A program made the position numbers and the translations under genes. Of a DNA stretch of 64,000 nucleotides, positions 52,631 through 63,006 are shown one piece after another. The notes under the pieces were generated by a model that did no database searches, had not been told where the DNA came from, and was given only the letters and a program-made list of their open reading frames with translations. Where the stretch lies: assembly GCA_040954595.2 (NCBI GenBank), contig CM082587.2, positions 4,464,001 through 4,528,000 on the forward strand. The letters are read 5' to 3'. The stretch's first letter is position 1; every line of letters begins with the position of its first letter. This DNA is from Balanoglossus misakiensis (taxonomy: Eukaryota; Hemichordata).

Positions 52631-53362
52631 GATCTACACGTGAGTGGGAAAAAAGAATTACCAAGGAAGCGTTTTGAAGGAATCTCTCGCCCTCTGCTGG
52701 GAATAAGGAGGAAAATCAGCAGTCCGGAATTGCAGCAGGGAAAGAAGAACGAGAGCACTCTAGCGTTACTCAATCGCAAAGTCAGCAGCCCGGAAATCAA
52801 AATAAGCACAGTGGATGATGACAACAACGAGACCAAACTAGATGCAAACTCGCCCATCTCGGAGGAGAAGCCCGACGACGACGACGAAGACCTGGGAATC
52901 ATGTTTACCGCCAAGAACAAGAACAAACTGACAGTGGACCTGTTTCCGAAATCCTCGTCCTCTTGCGAGGACTGCTCCAAGGACACCATAGACAATAGCC
53001 ACAGCTTCGACCGGTTGATGAGCACGGCGTCGGCGCCCTCCAGCCCCTCGGAGAGGGTGCACCTGAGTCGGAGCTGGAACTCCCTCGCCCCAACGGGCAC
53101 CGTCTCTCACTCGCAGGTGCGAAAGTCGGACGAGTTCGACACCAGGGACTCCTCGAACGGGAAACACAGCAAGGACACTTCCAGCGCAAAAAACAAAACC
53201 AAGAGGAAGCCCATCATTTTTACACTGTTCCCGCGTAGCTCAGGGGAGATCAAAAACAAGGAATGCACGCAAGCGGAAGAGGCTCAGGAGGAGGCACCGG
53301 CACACGCTTTGTTTTTGAAGGAAACCTTCGACCCGAAGAAGGAAGATATCCCTCAGAAAAGG
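52631..53362 (+). CDS. RGS3-like: RGS3-like gene, Ser-rich N-terminal exon (partial)
   Basis: This is the first supported exon of an R4/RGS3-type RGS protein, giving 244 codons in phase 0 on both sides. The acceptor is TTGTTCTTGCAG and the donor AGG|GTAGGC. The encoded region lacks a folded domain that I recognise. It is rich in Ser, Lys and acidic residues, with two related motifs KISSPELQQ and KVSSPEIKI near its start, an acidic run PDDDDEDLG, and two LFP(K/R)SS motifs about 115 residues apart. SPE, RSWNS and similar sites suggest phosphorylation and adaptor binding, which is inference. No Met suitable as a start lies in its first third, so coding continues upstream in an unidentified phase-0 exon. 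GC and CpG are above the flanks, as expected of an exon. The minus-strand frames here are shadows. Confidence 0.85.
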
Positions 53363-54719
53363 GTAGGCTCTTTACTCATACATTTTACTGAAGTCTCTAA
53401 GTGAAGTCACACCAATAACTTCCAAGGATTGGTGATCATCTTTGTTTAGAGGCTTCCAGGCTTGCGGAAGCAAAAATTCAGCTTTAAAGGGGCATACACA
53501 ATACACAGTTCCATGCACAAACCAAAGGGCTACTGTTTATTTCTATAGAAGTGCCACATCAAGAAATATGGGTCTTCAAAAAAAATGACAGACTGTTGAT
53601 AACCTTCCAGATTAATTAATTTTGATTAATATGGTATTGGTATCATGTCTGTTTTATGTTTATTAAAAATACAGATTAAGCATTTTTCTTGCAAAATATG
53701 ATCCATAGGCTTGTTATCTCTATACAAAAGGTGTCAAATGTTGAAAATACTCAGGCAGCAATAACCAGTGCAGGCTTGTGAAGTCAGGGTTTAATTCCAG
53801 AGCCAATCCAGACTCTCCAGCGCATTCCAGTGGTTAAGCAACTCTTCGCTACCACGTAAACCGCGAGTAATGTTAATTTCCGGCCACTGGAGGAACGTTC
53901 ACCCACGCAGTCTGCTGGGCATTGTCAATTCGACGGCAGGGGGAACATGTCCTTGTTTGGAACCCCCATTGATCCATACATGTCGGGTTTTAGAGAGACA
54001 TTCGCGTCACAGTTTGAATGGGGGATACGTACGTGTGTTCAGATGCGGAGTTGTCAGAAGAGATTTGGATTTCGTGGCAACGTTGAAAGAAAAGAAGTCT
54101 TAGGGAAAAGCTACCGTGAACAAATGAAACCCGTATGGTCCATTGAAGATGAAGGGAAACACTCTCAAATTATATCAAGTACTGAATGGACATGTTGGCC
54201 ACCCATTGTCACATATGTCGTCGCCCTGGACGGTCTGATGGGTAAATCAAATAAGGCTGTCACTCATGGAATTAAACAGCCCAGTGACCAACTATAAGAG
54301 GGCTAAATCAATCAATCTTGCCAAGTCGCCCAATCAATGAGTTGTCAGTCAGTCTCTCGTCTCGGCGCAGACGGTTTTTATTAAACTCTGAATGTGCTGA
54401 ATAAACTCTGGGTATATGGCTTGCTGCATTCAAATCAAAATGAGATCACCTGCATCCATATGCACTCCACTGGCTTTCACCCTTAAACAGTATCGGTTTA
54501 CCCAATTTCGGAGCAATTGCACCATAAAACCGGCAGTTCAGCAAACTCTCTCATTACATGCAGTCTGTTGGTTTTCGCAAATGGATCTTTAAAGCCGTTT
54601 GCGTCATCGAGACAGACTCCAGCAGAGCTTGGCTAGGTATCAGTCATAATCTGACTGCCACAATGCTGTGTGGCAAGACTTCTTAGAATTCAGTTCATCG
54701 GTACCCTATTTGTGGATCA

Positions 54720-54781
54720 TGAGAGAGAGAGAGAGAGAGGGGGGGGGGGGTGAGTGAGGGAGAGGGAAGAGAGAGAGAGAT
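54720..54781. repeat. (GA)n with G-run, compound microsatellite
   Basis: A purine-only tract of GA repeats, a G-run and further GA repeats about 60 nt long. Such tracts can form triplex structures and are often length-variable. Confidence 0.85.
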
Positions 54782-56562
54782 TAAAATTTTGCTCTGATTC
54801 ATTATATAGTTTCAGCCATGAGCACACAATATATGGTCGTACTGCACCCTACAGAAACATAAAACGAAGAATGACAGAAACCTAAAACAGAGAACGTGTC
54901 TTAACAAGCAAGATTCGATGTTTTTCAGGAAATCGGTTATCAGAACAAATGACTCGTTTGGCTGGAGATACGTGATGTGTGTTCGTGAGCATTTTTAGGC
55001 TCTTCAGCATTCTAACTCTGAAACTTCAGCATTTTGACATTTTAAAATTGAAACAAAGGTCACCCAGAGGACAGAGTGATGATGTAACCGCCCTAAGAGG
55101 ATTAGATGCAGTGATCCCTTTCGGTAATGCACTTATTTTCTATCATTCCCTGGATTCAATTATCTTAAATTCCCAATTGCCATGGTTACTCGTACAAGCG
55201 CTGCCGTGCTGTACCATGGAGAGAGTTTAAAATTTGACCGTGATCAAATTCCGTGTATTACCAGCGGGAGATCTGTACAAGCAAGATGCAGTTCACTTAA
55301 ATCATGTCAATTAAGACTAGTTCTGGAGGTGTCAATGTTTGAAAGATGGGGTTGCATGCATGCACAGCCCAGGGGGCTATGTGAATTAGCAGAACAGTTC
55401 TTGGAAGAGGCAGACTGGTTCTTAGAATTTAGCGACTTAATCTAAATCTAACCGTGCACATGCAAGTGAGTGAACTTATGTCCATGAACTCTGTGCCCTC
55501 TTTGCCTTTACCGCAAACCATTGACCGACAGTACAGTGAAACCAATTTAAATCAATTAGCCTTTCAAAAATCCATCGTAAACTTTTTCTGAATTTCCTGC
55601 ACAGAACAACATGTTCATGGAACCTTATAATAAGCTGTCTCAATCTATTTTGCATTATTTTGGTGAGTGTCTGGACAGGGTTGTGACATCTGAAATTTCC
55701 TGCCATTTTTCAGTCAGTAAAGTTAAGTTATGAGAAGCAATCATTGCACTGTCGTGACAGCTTTATACAATCATCTCCACTTTTATTTTTAAGACCGGCT
55801 TATATCCACGACTACCCATGCTGATTACTTTTCAAGGCCAAGTCCATGAAACTTTAACAGTTTGGAAGAAAGACCAATAACACACTAATCAGCCGGACAG
55901 ATACACAGTATCAATCCGTCATTTGCACACAATAAAGAAACATGCCCTTGAAGATGACAAAGAAAAGTGTATTCCCCTGTGATTTGATATCGTGCCAATT
56001 GCTGTCTTTTCTAGTTTCAATTTATGGCTTTGATGATGAGTTTTCCAAGGCCACACCGTAATGAAAAAAATGGCATCATCAATATAATTGTACGTTGCAG
56101 AACAGCTGTACCTGCTCCTTGTATTAAAGCCCCAATAGCTACCATTTTTGCACTTTTTTCAGGATCTTACTTTCAAACTTACAATGTTTGTTCAGACGCC
56201 CATTGCAGGGACTCGCAATAGAAAAAGATTTGCTGATATACCCAAAATCCTCCCCCCCCCCCTCCAGAAATCAAATGGTTCTCCCCTTAACTTGTATATT
56301 CCCAGTAAGATTTATCTCAGTACAACATGTATCTGGTCAGTGAACTGTGATCAGGAATCAAAACAACAAGTTCTGTCAATCAGCAAAACTGCACAATGCA
56401 TATTTATTAATAACTGCGTCCTGCCGTTGCGTTGCGCCAAGCAAAATTTGGCTACTCAAATTGAGATATATCAGACCACCCAAAAGAAAAGAGATCATGA
56501 TACGTGCAATTATATTTAGCGTCATTAACCAGTCGCCTTGTCTTGCTCATCCTACGTCCATT

Positions 56563-56570
56563 TGACGTCA
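56563..56570. promoter_or_regulatory. CRE palindrome in the RGS intron
   Basis: TGACGTCA about 0.8 kb upstream of the exon at 57381, whose second codon is ATG. It could serve an internal promoter for a short RGS isoform; this is speculative. Confidence 0.25.
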
Positions 56571-56875
56571 GCCCAGTGCAATTTGTTTATGCAATCAACT
56601 TGCAAAAAATATGGTTCATCTTGACTACAATCAGTCAGCGCCCACTCAACCAAAACACCTACTCGACCAGAGAGTTCTCCTTGCTTTTGAAATATTGCGT
56701 TACTGTGCGGGGTCCATGGGAGGTAGCCTTTGTAAGATGATGCCAATTAGTGATGTTTTAACAAGAAATAATCTTCCGAGGACTGGAAATGGCGAGCAGA
56801 AAAAAAAATATTAGCTCAGATTCGTAGTGTTTGATGATGTATGGCCAGTACTTGATATCTTAGGGTAAACTCGCA

Positions 56876-56933
56876 TCTTAGTATCATATTCTACGAGCAA
56901 ACTTAATTTTGCTCATAAAATATGATACTATGA
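56876..56933 (-). repeat. Near-perfect hairpin, 22-bp stem
   Basis: Arms 56880-56901 and 56908-56929 pair around the 6-nt loop 56902-56907. On the + strand 20 of 22 positions are Watson-Crick with two A-C mismatches. On the - strand those two become G-U pairs, so an antisense RNA would be paired at all 22 positions. Outward, 56876, 56877 and 56879 also pair with 56933, 56932 and 56930. It may be a tiny MITE remnant or a source of small RNA; the loop is short for a classic microRNA precursor. Confidence 0.5.
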
Positions 56934-57380
56934 GATATTTTATGGACTTTCACTATCTCCAACTTTCTAGCTGGCACCATCTGATTCTCAAATAATCAGC
57001 AACTGACAGGAGACATTTCAGAAATAATAAAACATTTTTGAACACAGCATATCATCACGTATTGTTATCCACTGGGACAGAAAGATGAGACGTACATGAC
57101 TATTGGTCGTTATTATAGAAGATGACTTCCGATTTGACGGAATCTCATCTGCTGGATTGAATGAACCAATCAGAATTCACTACACTGCAGTGGACACTAT
57201 CTTCATAACTGCTGTGGAGAAGTACATGTACACATATGCTGCTTGTACCGTTAAACATTTCCCAGCATTACCATGTCTTTATAGGTGAAGAAGAGATAAG
57301 CATATGAACTTATTGCCTGATAAAAGTTGATGAAATCAAAAACAGAGAAATCTACTATGTTTGTATGATTTTCTTCCCAG

Positions 57381-57541
57381 AAGATGGTAACGCGAGTGCG
57401 CTCTCGGTCTGTCGGTTCGGAGGATGATGTCATCGAAGAGGAGGACGAAGCATCAGGGTCTGATTCACCAAACGACGATGCGCTTCAGCTACCCATGACG
57501 TTCAATGCAGAAAATGAAAAACGCAAGAAAAAGAAAAACCT
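57381..57541 (+). CDS. RGS3-like: RGS3-like gene, acidic/basic linker exon
   Basis: The exon has 53 codons plus two bases, with acceptor TTCTTCCCAG and donor CCT|GTAAGT. It begins Lys-Met and encodes RVRSRSVGSEDD, an acidic Ser/Asp/Glu stretch and then the basic run KRKKKKN. It ends in a split Leu codon completed by the next exon. Vertebrate RGS3 also has an acidic segment followed by a Lys/Arg run and NLAKDMK at this point, so the match in position and order supports an RGS3-type assignment. Met at 57384 could start a short isoform of about 221 residues, near the usual size of short R4 RGS proteins; the ATG context (AAG before it) is acceptable. Confidence 0.85.
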
Positions 57542-57702
57542 GTAAGTTCATCCACAGCAGATATATTGGTTTATGAATTTTTCATTTCTAATGTTCTTTG
57601 ACCAATGTTATTTCTGATAACTTTTCGTGGTCAGAACAGTGCCCTTGTTTATACTGAACCACTCCCAACCTCACAGCGTGAAATTCTTCTCTCATCTTGC
57701 AG
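57542..57702 (+). other. RGS gene intron, 161 nt, phase 2
   Basis: Short GT-AG intron with an ideal donor GTAAGT and acceptor CTCATCTTGCAG. Splicing restores a Leu codon (CT|A) and gives the NLAKDMK motif in frame. Confidence 0.85.
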
Positions 57703-57860
57703 AGCTAAAGATATGAAAGAGAGGCTGAGATTCCTCAGACGGAGGCACACAGATGGATGTCTGAAGGACGCAGAGAAACTGAAAAGTCACCTCAAGTCAA
57801 CCACACATGCCCAGGCTTTGAAATGGAGTGAATCCTTTGACAATCTGCTGGCAGATAAAT
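57703..57860 (+). CDS. RGS3-like: RGS3-like gene, amphipathic-helix exon
   Basis: The exon has 52 whole codons flanked by split codons. It begins AKDMKERLRFLRRR, the cationic amphipathic helix that carries R4-family RGS proteins to the inner face of the plasma membrane. Then come a Cys (DGCL), which could be palmitoylated as in relatives, a Lys-rich segment, and ALKWSESFDNLLADK, the start of the RGS fold with the conserved Trp. The donor AAAT|GTAAGT splits a Tyr codon (T|AC) completed by the exon at 60391. The order AKDMK, basic run, ALKW.ES...LL..KYGL follows vertebrate RGS3 closely. Confidence 0.93.
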
Positions 57861-60390
57861 GTAAGTCTTTATGTAGCCTTCTGGTGGACTCATGGTTCTT
57901 GTTCAGCAAAACTTTGCAGTCAAATATTCTTGTGTGATCTGAGGAAAATTTATTCAACATAAAACAACCATCTACTTGGTGGCAGCAGCCATATTTAATT
58001 TGCGAGTTGTAAATTATTTATCTGTTAAAATCTAGCTTGTACATTTGTTGCCAGTGTTGTAAAATTTGTCTGTCATCACACTGCAGTAATAAGTGTAAGA
58101 CAGAGCCATCTTTACTCCGACTATTAAAACCTGACGCAGCGAAAAAAGAGAAAATTGGGGAGTTATTATGAAAATGTACCTTTAGCTGTGCATGTAAACA
58201 GGTAACACTCAATATGTGATGAAAGGTAAAGGGGTCGCGACTTATCTCGGTGTGAATTTTTCACGGGTTCTGTTGAGGTGTGAATCCGCTGGAGACCAAA
58301 TATGTCTCCGGGCGAAAAACTGATATGTGGTTGTTTCATGCAAAAATAGTGAAGTCACTGACAGACTATTCAATAATTATGAATGCCAGACTTCTTTCCG
58401 TGGATTATATTCTGAACACCACCTATGGGTGCAGTAGTTTCAACTCTGAAATTTTCCATGTTGAATGCTTCCAGGGCTTGTAATCCATCAGCGCAAAACA
58501 CAAAACACCTGCTTTGCCTGAGAGATCCCTGTCGTGTACGCAGGATTATTGTTATAATATGGATAGTCGAATAAGGTGTGCTGTGAGAAGCTTATATAAA
58601 AAGTTACGGGGAAAGTTTCCAGGAGTCATCGCTTCAAACAAAGGACATTGCACTCTTTCAGTAAAAGAGACTGACGAAATTGTTTGCTTTGCAGAGGTGT
58701 TCGGTTTATAGAGGTTACTTCAACATGTGGTTATGAAAGGGACTATAGGAAAGGGGTTCGGTATAGACAGGTTTCCAGATTAGACAGGATTTACTGTTAC
58801 AGTGGTTCTGACAGGTGTGTGTGTAAAATTGACATGAAAGTTGACAGTGATGGATCAGGGTTTAAGCAATGGAAAGATTGTCCTAGCAGTAGGAGTTTAA
58901 AAGTTCCTGCCGAGAAAGTGATTTATTAAATAGGGTTAAGCACATACAGTTGCTGCGAAAAGATCAATCATTTGCTACAATTGACTGTACATGTACATGT
59001 ACGTCTTTTTTTTCATCATGAGTACACAATGCTTCACAAATACTGGTAACAAATAATCATGTATTCGCCATTTTTTGTCATTTGATCTGATGAACATGAC
59101 AAAGTGCATTAAATCTAAAATTAAATGTCTCGTCACAGGATCATACACATGGTTTAACAGCGCTACATGTATATATGCAGCAGCCCTGCATAAAAATTGA
59201 AAATGGGGAAAGAATTAAATCAGTCATATTCCAGACAAGCAAAGTTGCCAATACTTCGAGGGTACATGTACCTTTAATCGCATGAGCCGACTCAAACACA
59301 AAAATTCAATGTTTACCATATGTGATGACTTTGTGTAAGTCTTTCTTGTCAACATCCATAGAGGGAACTCTTAAAAAGTTGGTACAGATCAGAACTTTGC
59401 AGCATTTAAGTATTGCGTGCAGATAAAACTGATTTGAAGTCGTCGGCTGCCCCCGAGATATGTGAACAATGTGTCCATGATAAACTGATTCCATTTCTCC
59501 GAAAACTTCCATCCGTTATAAATCCTGTTTGAATATTTTATAAACCATAACGAAAATCGAGTCAGAAATAGCAAGAACCGATGTAACATGCAGAGAGAAC
59601 CTTCTTCATGAAATATTTAGACTTTTATTTGATAGCTGTTGGCCTGTAATTTGCGAGTTAGCGTTCTAAAGTTTGCCTGTCTACAGAAAAAACAAGATGA
59701 GTGGCTTGTGTGTTTGACTTTTGTGTCCATGAAAGTCAGTGTGGTGTGTAATTATAAACCCACAACATAGTACAAATGACTGTGTCATCATTAGGGACTT
59801 AATGATGCAAAACAGCGTACATCATCATTAACTTTGTGTGTCCTTGTATGTTACAATCGCACACACAATTAACGTAGCCCTTACTGAAGAAGGCTGTATT
59901 GCGGCAGCATACTGCTCCCATTATCGCCTTATTGAGGAAGTAAAATTCGCCATTTTCCCAGTGTTATCCTTGCTTTAATGCTACACTGAATCCCTCCCCG
60001 ATTGAATGTGACTGTATTTAGCAGAAGACATCAGCAAAATCTTTATTTGTGCAATCCCAAGGTTACTATATTGTTCACAAAAGTTACAATCCAGAAATTG
60101 TATGCCGCGAAATTTTCCTAGATTTATTTGAATGACCCATAACAATAATTTTCCATGTTAAGTCTTTGTCTCATTTGCCTTTGGCTTTGTGATTTCTCCA
60201 AACAAATATTGACAACACCGAGATTTCCACATTTCCTCGTTTTTTAAAACATACATAAGCTTTTTGCTAATTTTCTGGAGGATATTGTGATCAATAAAAT
60301 CCCGTCGACGGATTACACCCCCTGTTTTGATATTCATGAAACGATGAATTATGCATAAGTTTCATTTCCTTCTTTGCCTCCGCAAAACAG
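57861..60390 (+). other. RGS gene intron, 2530 nt, phase 1
   Basis: GT-AG intron with donor GTAAGT; the acceptor is CGCAAAACAG behind a good polypyrimidine stretch. It carries the second copy of the dispersed repeat near 58.76 kb and a TACATGTACATGTA-type palindromic word near 58990. No exon is seen inside. Confidence 0.8.
58696..58805 (+). repeat. Dispersed repeat, copy B
   Basis: Positions 58761-58788 match 43308-43335 exactly in reverse complement, and similarity fades on both sides. An upstream segment TGTTCGGTTTATAGAGGTTA near 58699 resembles GGTTCGGTATAGACAGGTTT near 58756, so this copy also has degenerate internal repeats. The open frame at 58684-58929 running through it is probably a by-product. 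Confidence 0.6.
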
Positions 60391-60554
60391 ACGGCCTGGC
60401 ATCGTTCAGATCCTTCCTGAAGACAGAGTTCAGCGACGAGAACATCGAGTTCTGGCTGGCCTGCGAGGAATACAAGAAGCTGCGCCCATCCAAGTGGTCG
60501 TCGAGAGCCCAGAAGATTTATAACGACTACGTGGCAATTCAGGCACCGCGAGAG
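60391..60554 (+). CDS. RGS3-like: RGS3-like gene, first half of the RGS domain
   Basis: The exon has two bases plus 54 codons. Joined to the previous exon it gives [20 protein letters not shown], then [13 protein letters not shown] and AIQAPRE. The FS.EN..FWLACE motif is the core of the RGS domain; its Glu-Asn pair lies at the contact with the switch regions of G-alpha and is intact. RGS domains stabilise the transition state of GTP hydrolysis on Gi/o and Gq alpha subunits. The exon ends in phase 0 at GAG|GTGGGT, just before VNLDS, which is the intron position used in vertebrate R4 RGS genes. Confidence 0.95.
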
Positions 60555-61058
60555 GTGGGTTATGCAAGAAACTGACGATGCGTGGCCTAGTTTGCCATGC
60601 CCTTCAGCTTTCTAGGCCACTCCAAATTGCTCTACAGGGGATACACATGGGGGCCATGTCTCTGCAACATCTAAAAACAAGGTTGATGGGCAAACATCAC
60701 GTACATAACATACACCGACCTGATTATTTTGAAAACAAACTGCTTAGGTTTTCTGTTCGTACTATATCATTGACAGTGATTTAATAGTTATTTTTCACTC
60801 CCTAGATCCTTTATAGTAGACATATTTGATTGCTGCTTTTGTACATAAATCATCTTGAACACCTGGTGGTTGTCTTGTACTCATTTTATTTACTATACAT
60901 GTGTGCATGCTTTGAAAAATGTGAATTTCTGCTTTTTGACTCCATATTCATGCTTAGTTTTGTGGTTATCTTGTTCTGTGTACAGCAAGCACTCAGATGA
61001 ATGATGTTAAGCTACTACATGATGCCACAAAAATACTGACTATCTATTTCGTTCGCAG
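60555..61058 (+). other. RGS gene intron, 504 nt, phase 0
   Basis: GT-AG intron with donor GTGGGT and acceptor TTCGTTCGCAG. The open frame at 60578-60784 inside it has no recognisable product and is not maintained across the splice junctions. Confidence 0.85.
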
Positions 61059-61244
61059 GTGAATTTGGACTCGCACAGTCGCATGGCAACGATCTCCAAC
61101 CTGAGTAACCCAAACAAACACGCGTTCGATCTGGCGCAGAAACGCATCCAATCACTCATGGAGAAGGACTCTTATCCGCGGTTTATCCGGTCGGAGTTCT
61201 ATCAGAGTCTGATCAACGACAAACAGAAAGTCAGCTCGTGTTAG
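61059..61244 (+). CDS. RGS3-like: RGS3-like gene, terminal exon with RGS domain end and stop
   Basis: The exon has 61 codons and a TAG. It starts VNLDSHSR and continues to an Asn in ISNL that aligns with the catalytic-contact Asn of RGS4 (N128), then FDLAQKRIQSLMEKDSYPRF, nearly identical to vertebrate RGS3, and EFYQSLIND. The protein ends seven residues later in QKVSSC, so there is no further domain after the RGS fold, as in RGS3. A terminal Cys at -1 is unusual but is no CaaX box. With all five exons the product is 466 residues plus whatever lies upstream. The exon phase and the VNLD start match R4 gene structure. Confidence 0.95.
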   Translation: MNLDSHSRMATISNLSNPNKHAFDLAQKRIQSLMEKDSYPRFIRSEFYQSLINDKQKVSSC

Positions 61245-61274
61245 TGCAGGCATAACACGGGGAAGGAGAAGGAG

Positions 61275-61280
61275 AATAAA
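61275..61280 (+). terminator. Proximal candidate polyadenylation signal of the RGS gene
   Basis: AATAAA only 31 nt after the stop codon. Use of it would give a very short 3' UTR, so the distal signal at 61567 is preferred. Confidence 0.3.
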
Positions 61281-61566
61281 ACGCAACATGGGAGAAGCAG
61301 TTCACGATTAATTGCCTATCGGGGCAAGGATATTCATTAGATATGAATTCAAGAGGGCGCTCATTCACATTTGATAGTCAGACTGCTCAGGTCAACCAAC
61401 TATTACTCATTGACATGGATAGATTAAGTTTTTGTTTCTAACACACAATAATGCAAACTGCAAGCAACAAACACTGCAACACTATAATGTGCTTTTGGCC
61501 AGTAATTACACAAAACAAGAATGGAAGAGCAACAATACTACGATGTTGACTCTCGACAATGACACA

Positions 61567-61572
61567 AATAAA
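61567..61572 (+). terminator. Distal candidate polyadenylation signal of the RGS gene
   Basis: AATAAA about 320 nt after the stop codon. A T/G-containing stretch follows from about 61625. It is the more ordinary choice for the 3' end of the message. Confidence 0.45.
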
Positions 61573-62986
61573 AGAAAGGCAAATCTGAAATCAAGTGAAT
61601 GTGCCCCCTCTTGAGTTCAAAATATTGCTGTATAAAAAAAGCTTGTGAGGGATTCTTGCTTGTATATATCCGCCTTCAGTATTAGCAAAATTCTCGTCTA
61701 AATCTTATCAAAGAAAATGAAAACAAAGTCGTATAGGCTGAAAACATGTTTTACCCATATATTAGATTTTTTCCACAGTACTTTTTACTAGAATGTAACT
61801 TTTAAGGGGCTGAAGTAATATAATGTAAAGAACAACGATGATTTATTTTTTGCTTCTATTATCGAAAAAACTATTTGGCTCAGGTGAAAATATTTAATAT
61901 TCAGGACTATTGCACCCGTTCAAGGAACTTTTATTAGAAAAAAAAGAGAGAAAGATGTGAATTTTAAGAAAGTATATCAGTGCAGGCAGCTCAAGTGTTT
62001 TACAATTTACAGTAGCCCTGGCAAGAACAGTGTTGATCTCCCCGGTTTATCAGCAAAAGTGGTATAGTCCAACATCAAGTGGATTAGACCACTGGTTTAT
62101 GGTGGGGGCATGGTCCCAAAGTATGTACAGCTCTGGTTTCTAAGACCCCTCTCAGTATGCATATGTGTTTAATACTGTTTCGTATCCCCACAGTACAATG
62201 GGTAAGCAAGATTAGCAGTCTTGTAAGAGTCTGCAGGCCAGTAGACCTCAAAATATGCAGCACCTGCCCTGGTGCGTTTTTGGTCAAATTAACAAATGGC
62301 TGATAGTGGATCAAAATTGTACCCTTCAAGTAGTGACCAAAATGTATTAACTTAGATCCCATTTATGCAGTGACAAAAGCTAAATTTTAACAACAACAAA
62401 GACAATAGTATAGTTGACAGCCAATTCTTGCAGTGGCTTTTAATTTCAGTAACGCTGTCCAAATTGGGTATAGTTTTGGATTTCTGTGCCACTCACTGCT
62501 CAGTCTTAGAGTTCTTTTGAGGATATGAACACGTGCATGTGCAATAGCGCTCTCAATGAGCTGTACTTGTCTTTATCGTTGTGGTAAATAGGGCCCCCAT
62601 GCGACCAACTTTTGATAGTTGGTCATAAATCATTAACAGAACTCAATTTCCTTCGAAAATTCATTTTACAACAGACAAGTTTTCATCAGTAATCTTTCAC
62701 TCTAAACATACAGTACACACATAGGAACAAACAAATAGCGCATACATGTCCAACTGAAGTTTTTTTTATTGAATCACATTCTGAAAAAGAGAACATTTAT
62801 CATGCTCATCGCACTGCAAAGTTGGCAATACAACGAGCCAGCCTTGACCAGATCAAAGGTCAGCATTGTAGTATAGATGTAAGTCACATCAGCTGGAAGG
62901 ATATTTCCTTTAAATTTTAGATATCTTTTTTGTGACATCAACAAACATTAGTGTTATCTACAAAGAGCAATATGCCCCAGACAGCA

Positions 62987-63006
62987 GTGTGTGTGCGTGT
63001 GTGTGT
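62987..63006. repeat. (TG)n microsatellite
   Basis: A 20-nt TG tract with one CG interruption, in downstream flanking DNA. Confidence 0.8.

Larger units (their letters stand above)
53363..57380 (+). other. RGS gene intron, 4018 nt, phase 0
   Basis: GT-AG intron with donor GTAGGC and acceptor TTTTCTTCCCAG. It contains a GA/G microsatellite at 54720-54781, a CRE palindrome at 56563 and a near-perfect hairpin at 56876-56933. No open frame in it has a recognisable product. Confidence 0.8.

Noticed and set aside
52597-53100. 167-codon minus-strand open frame
   Set aside because: It is opposite the Ser-rich RGS exon and reads as Leu/Ser runs, the complement of Lys/Glu/Ser codons. Shadow.
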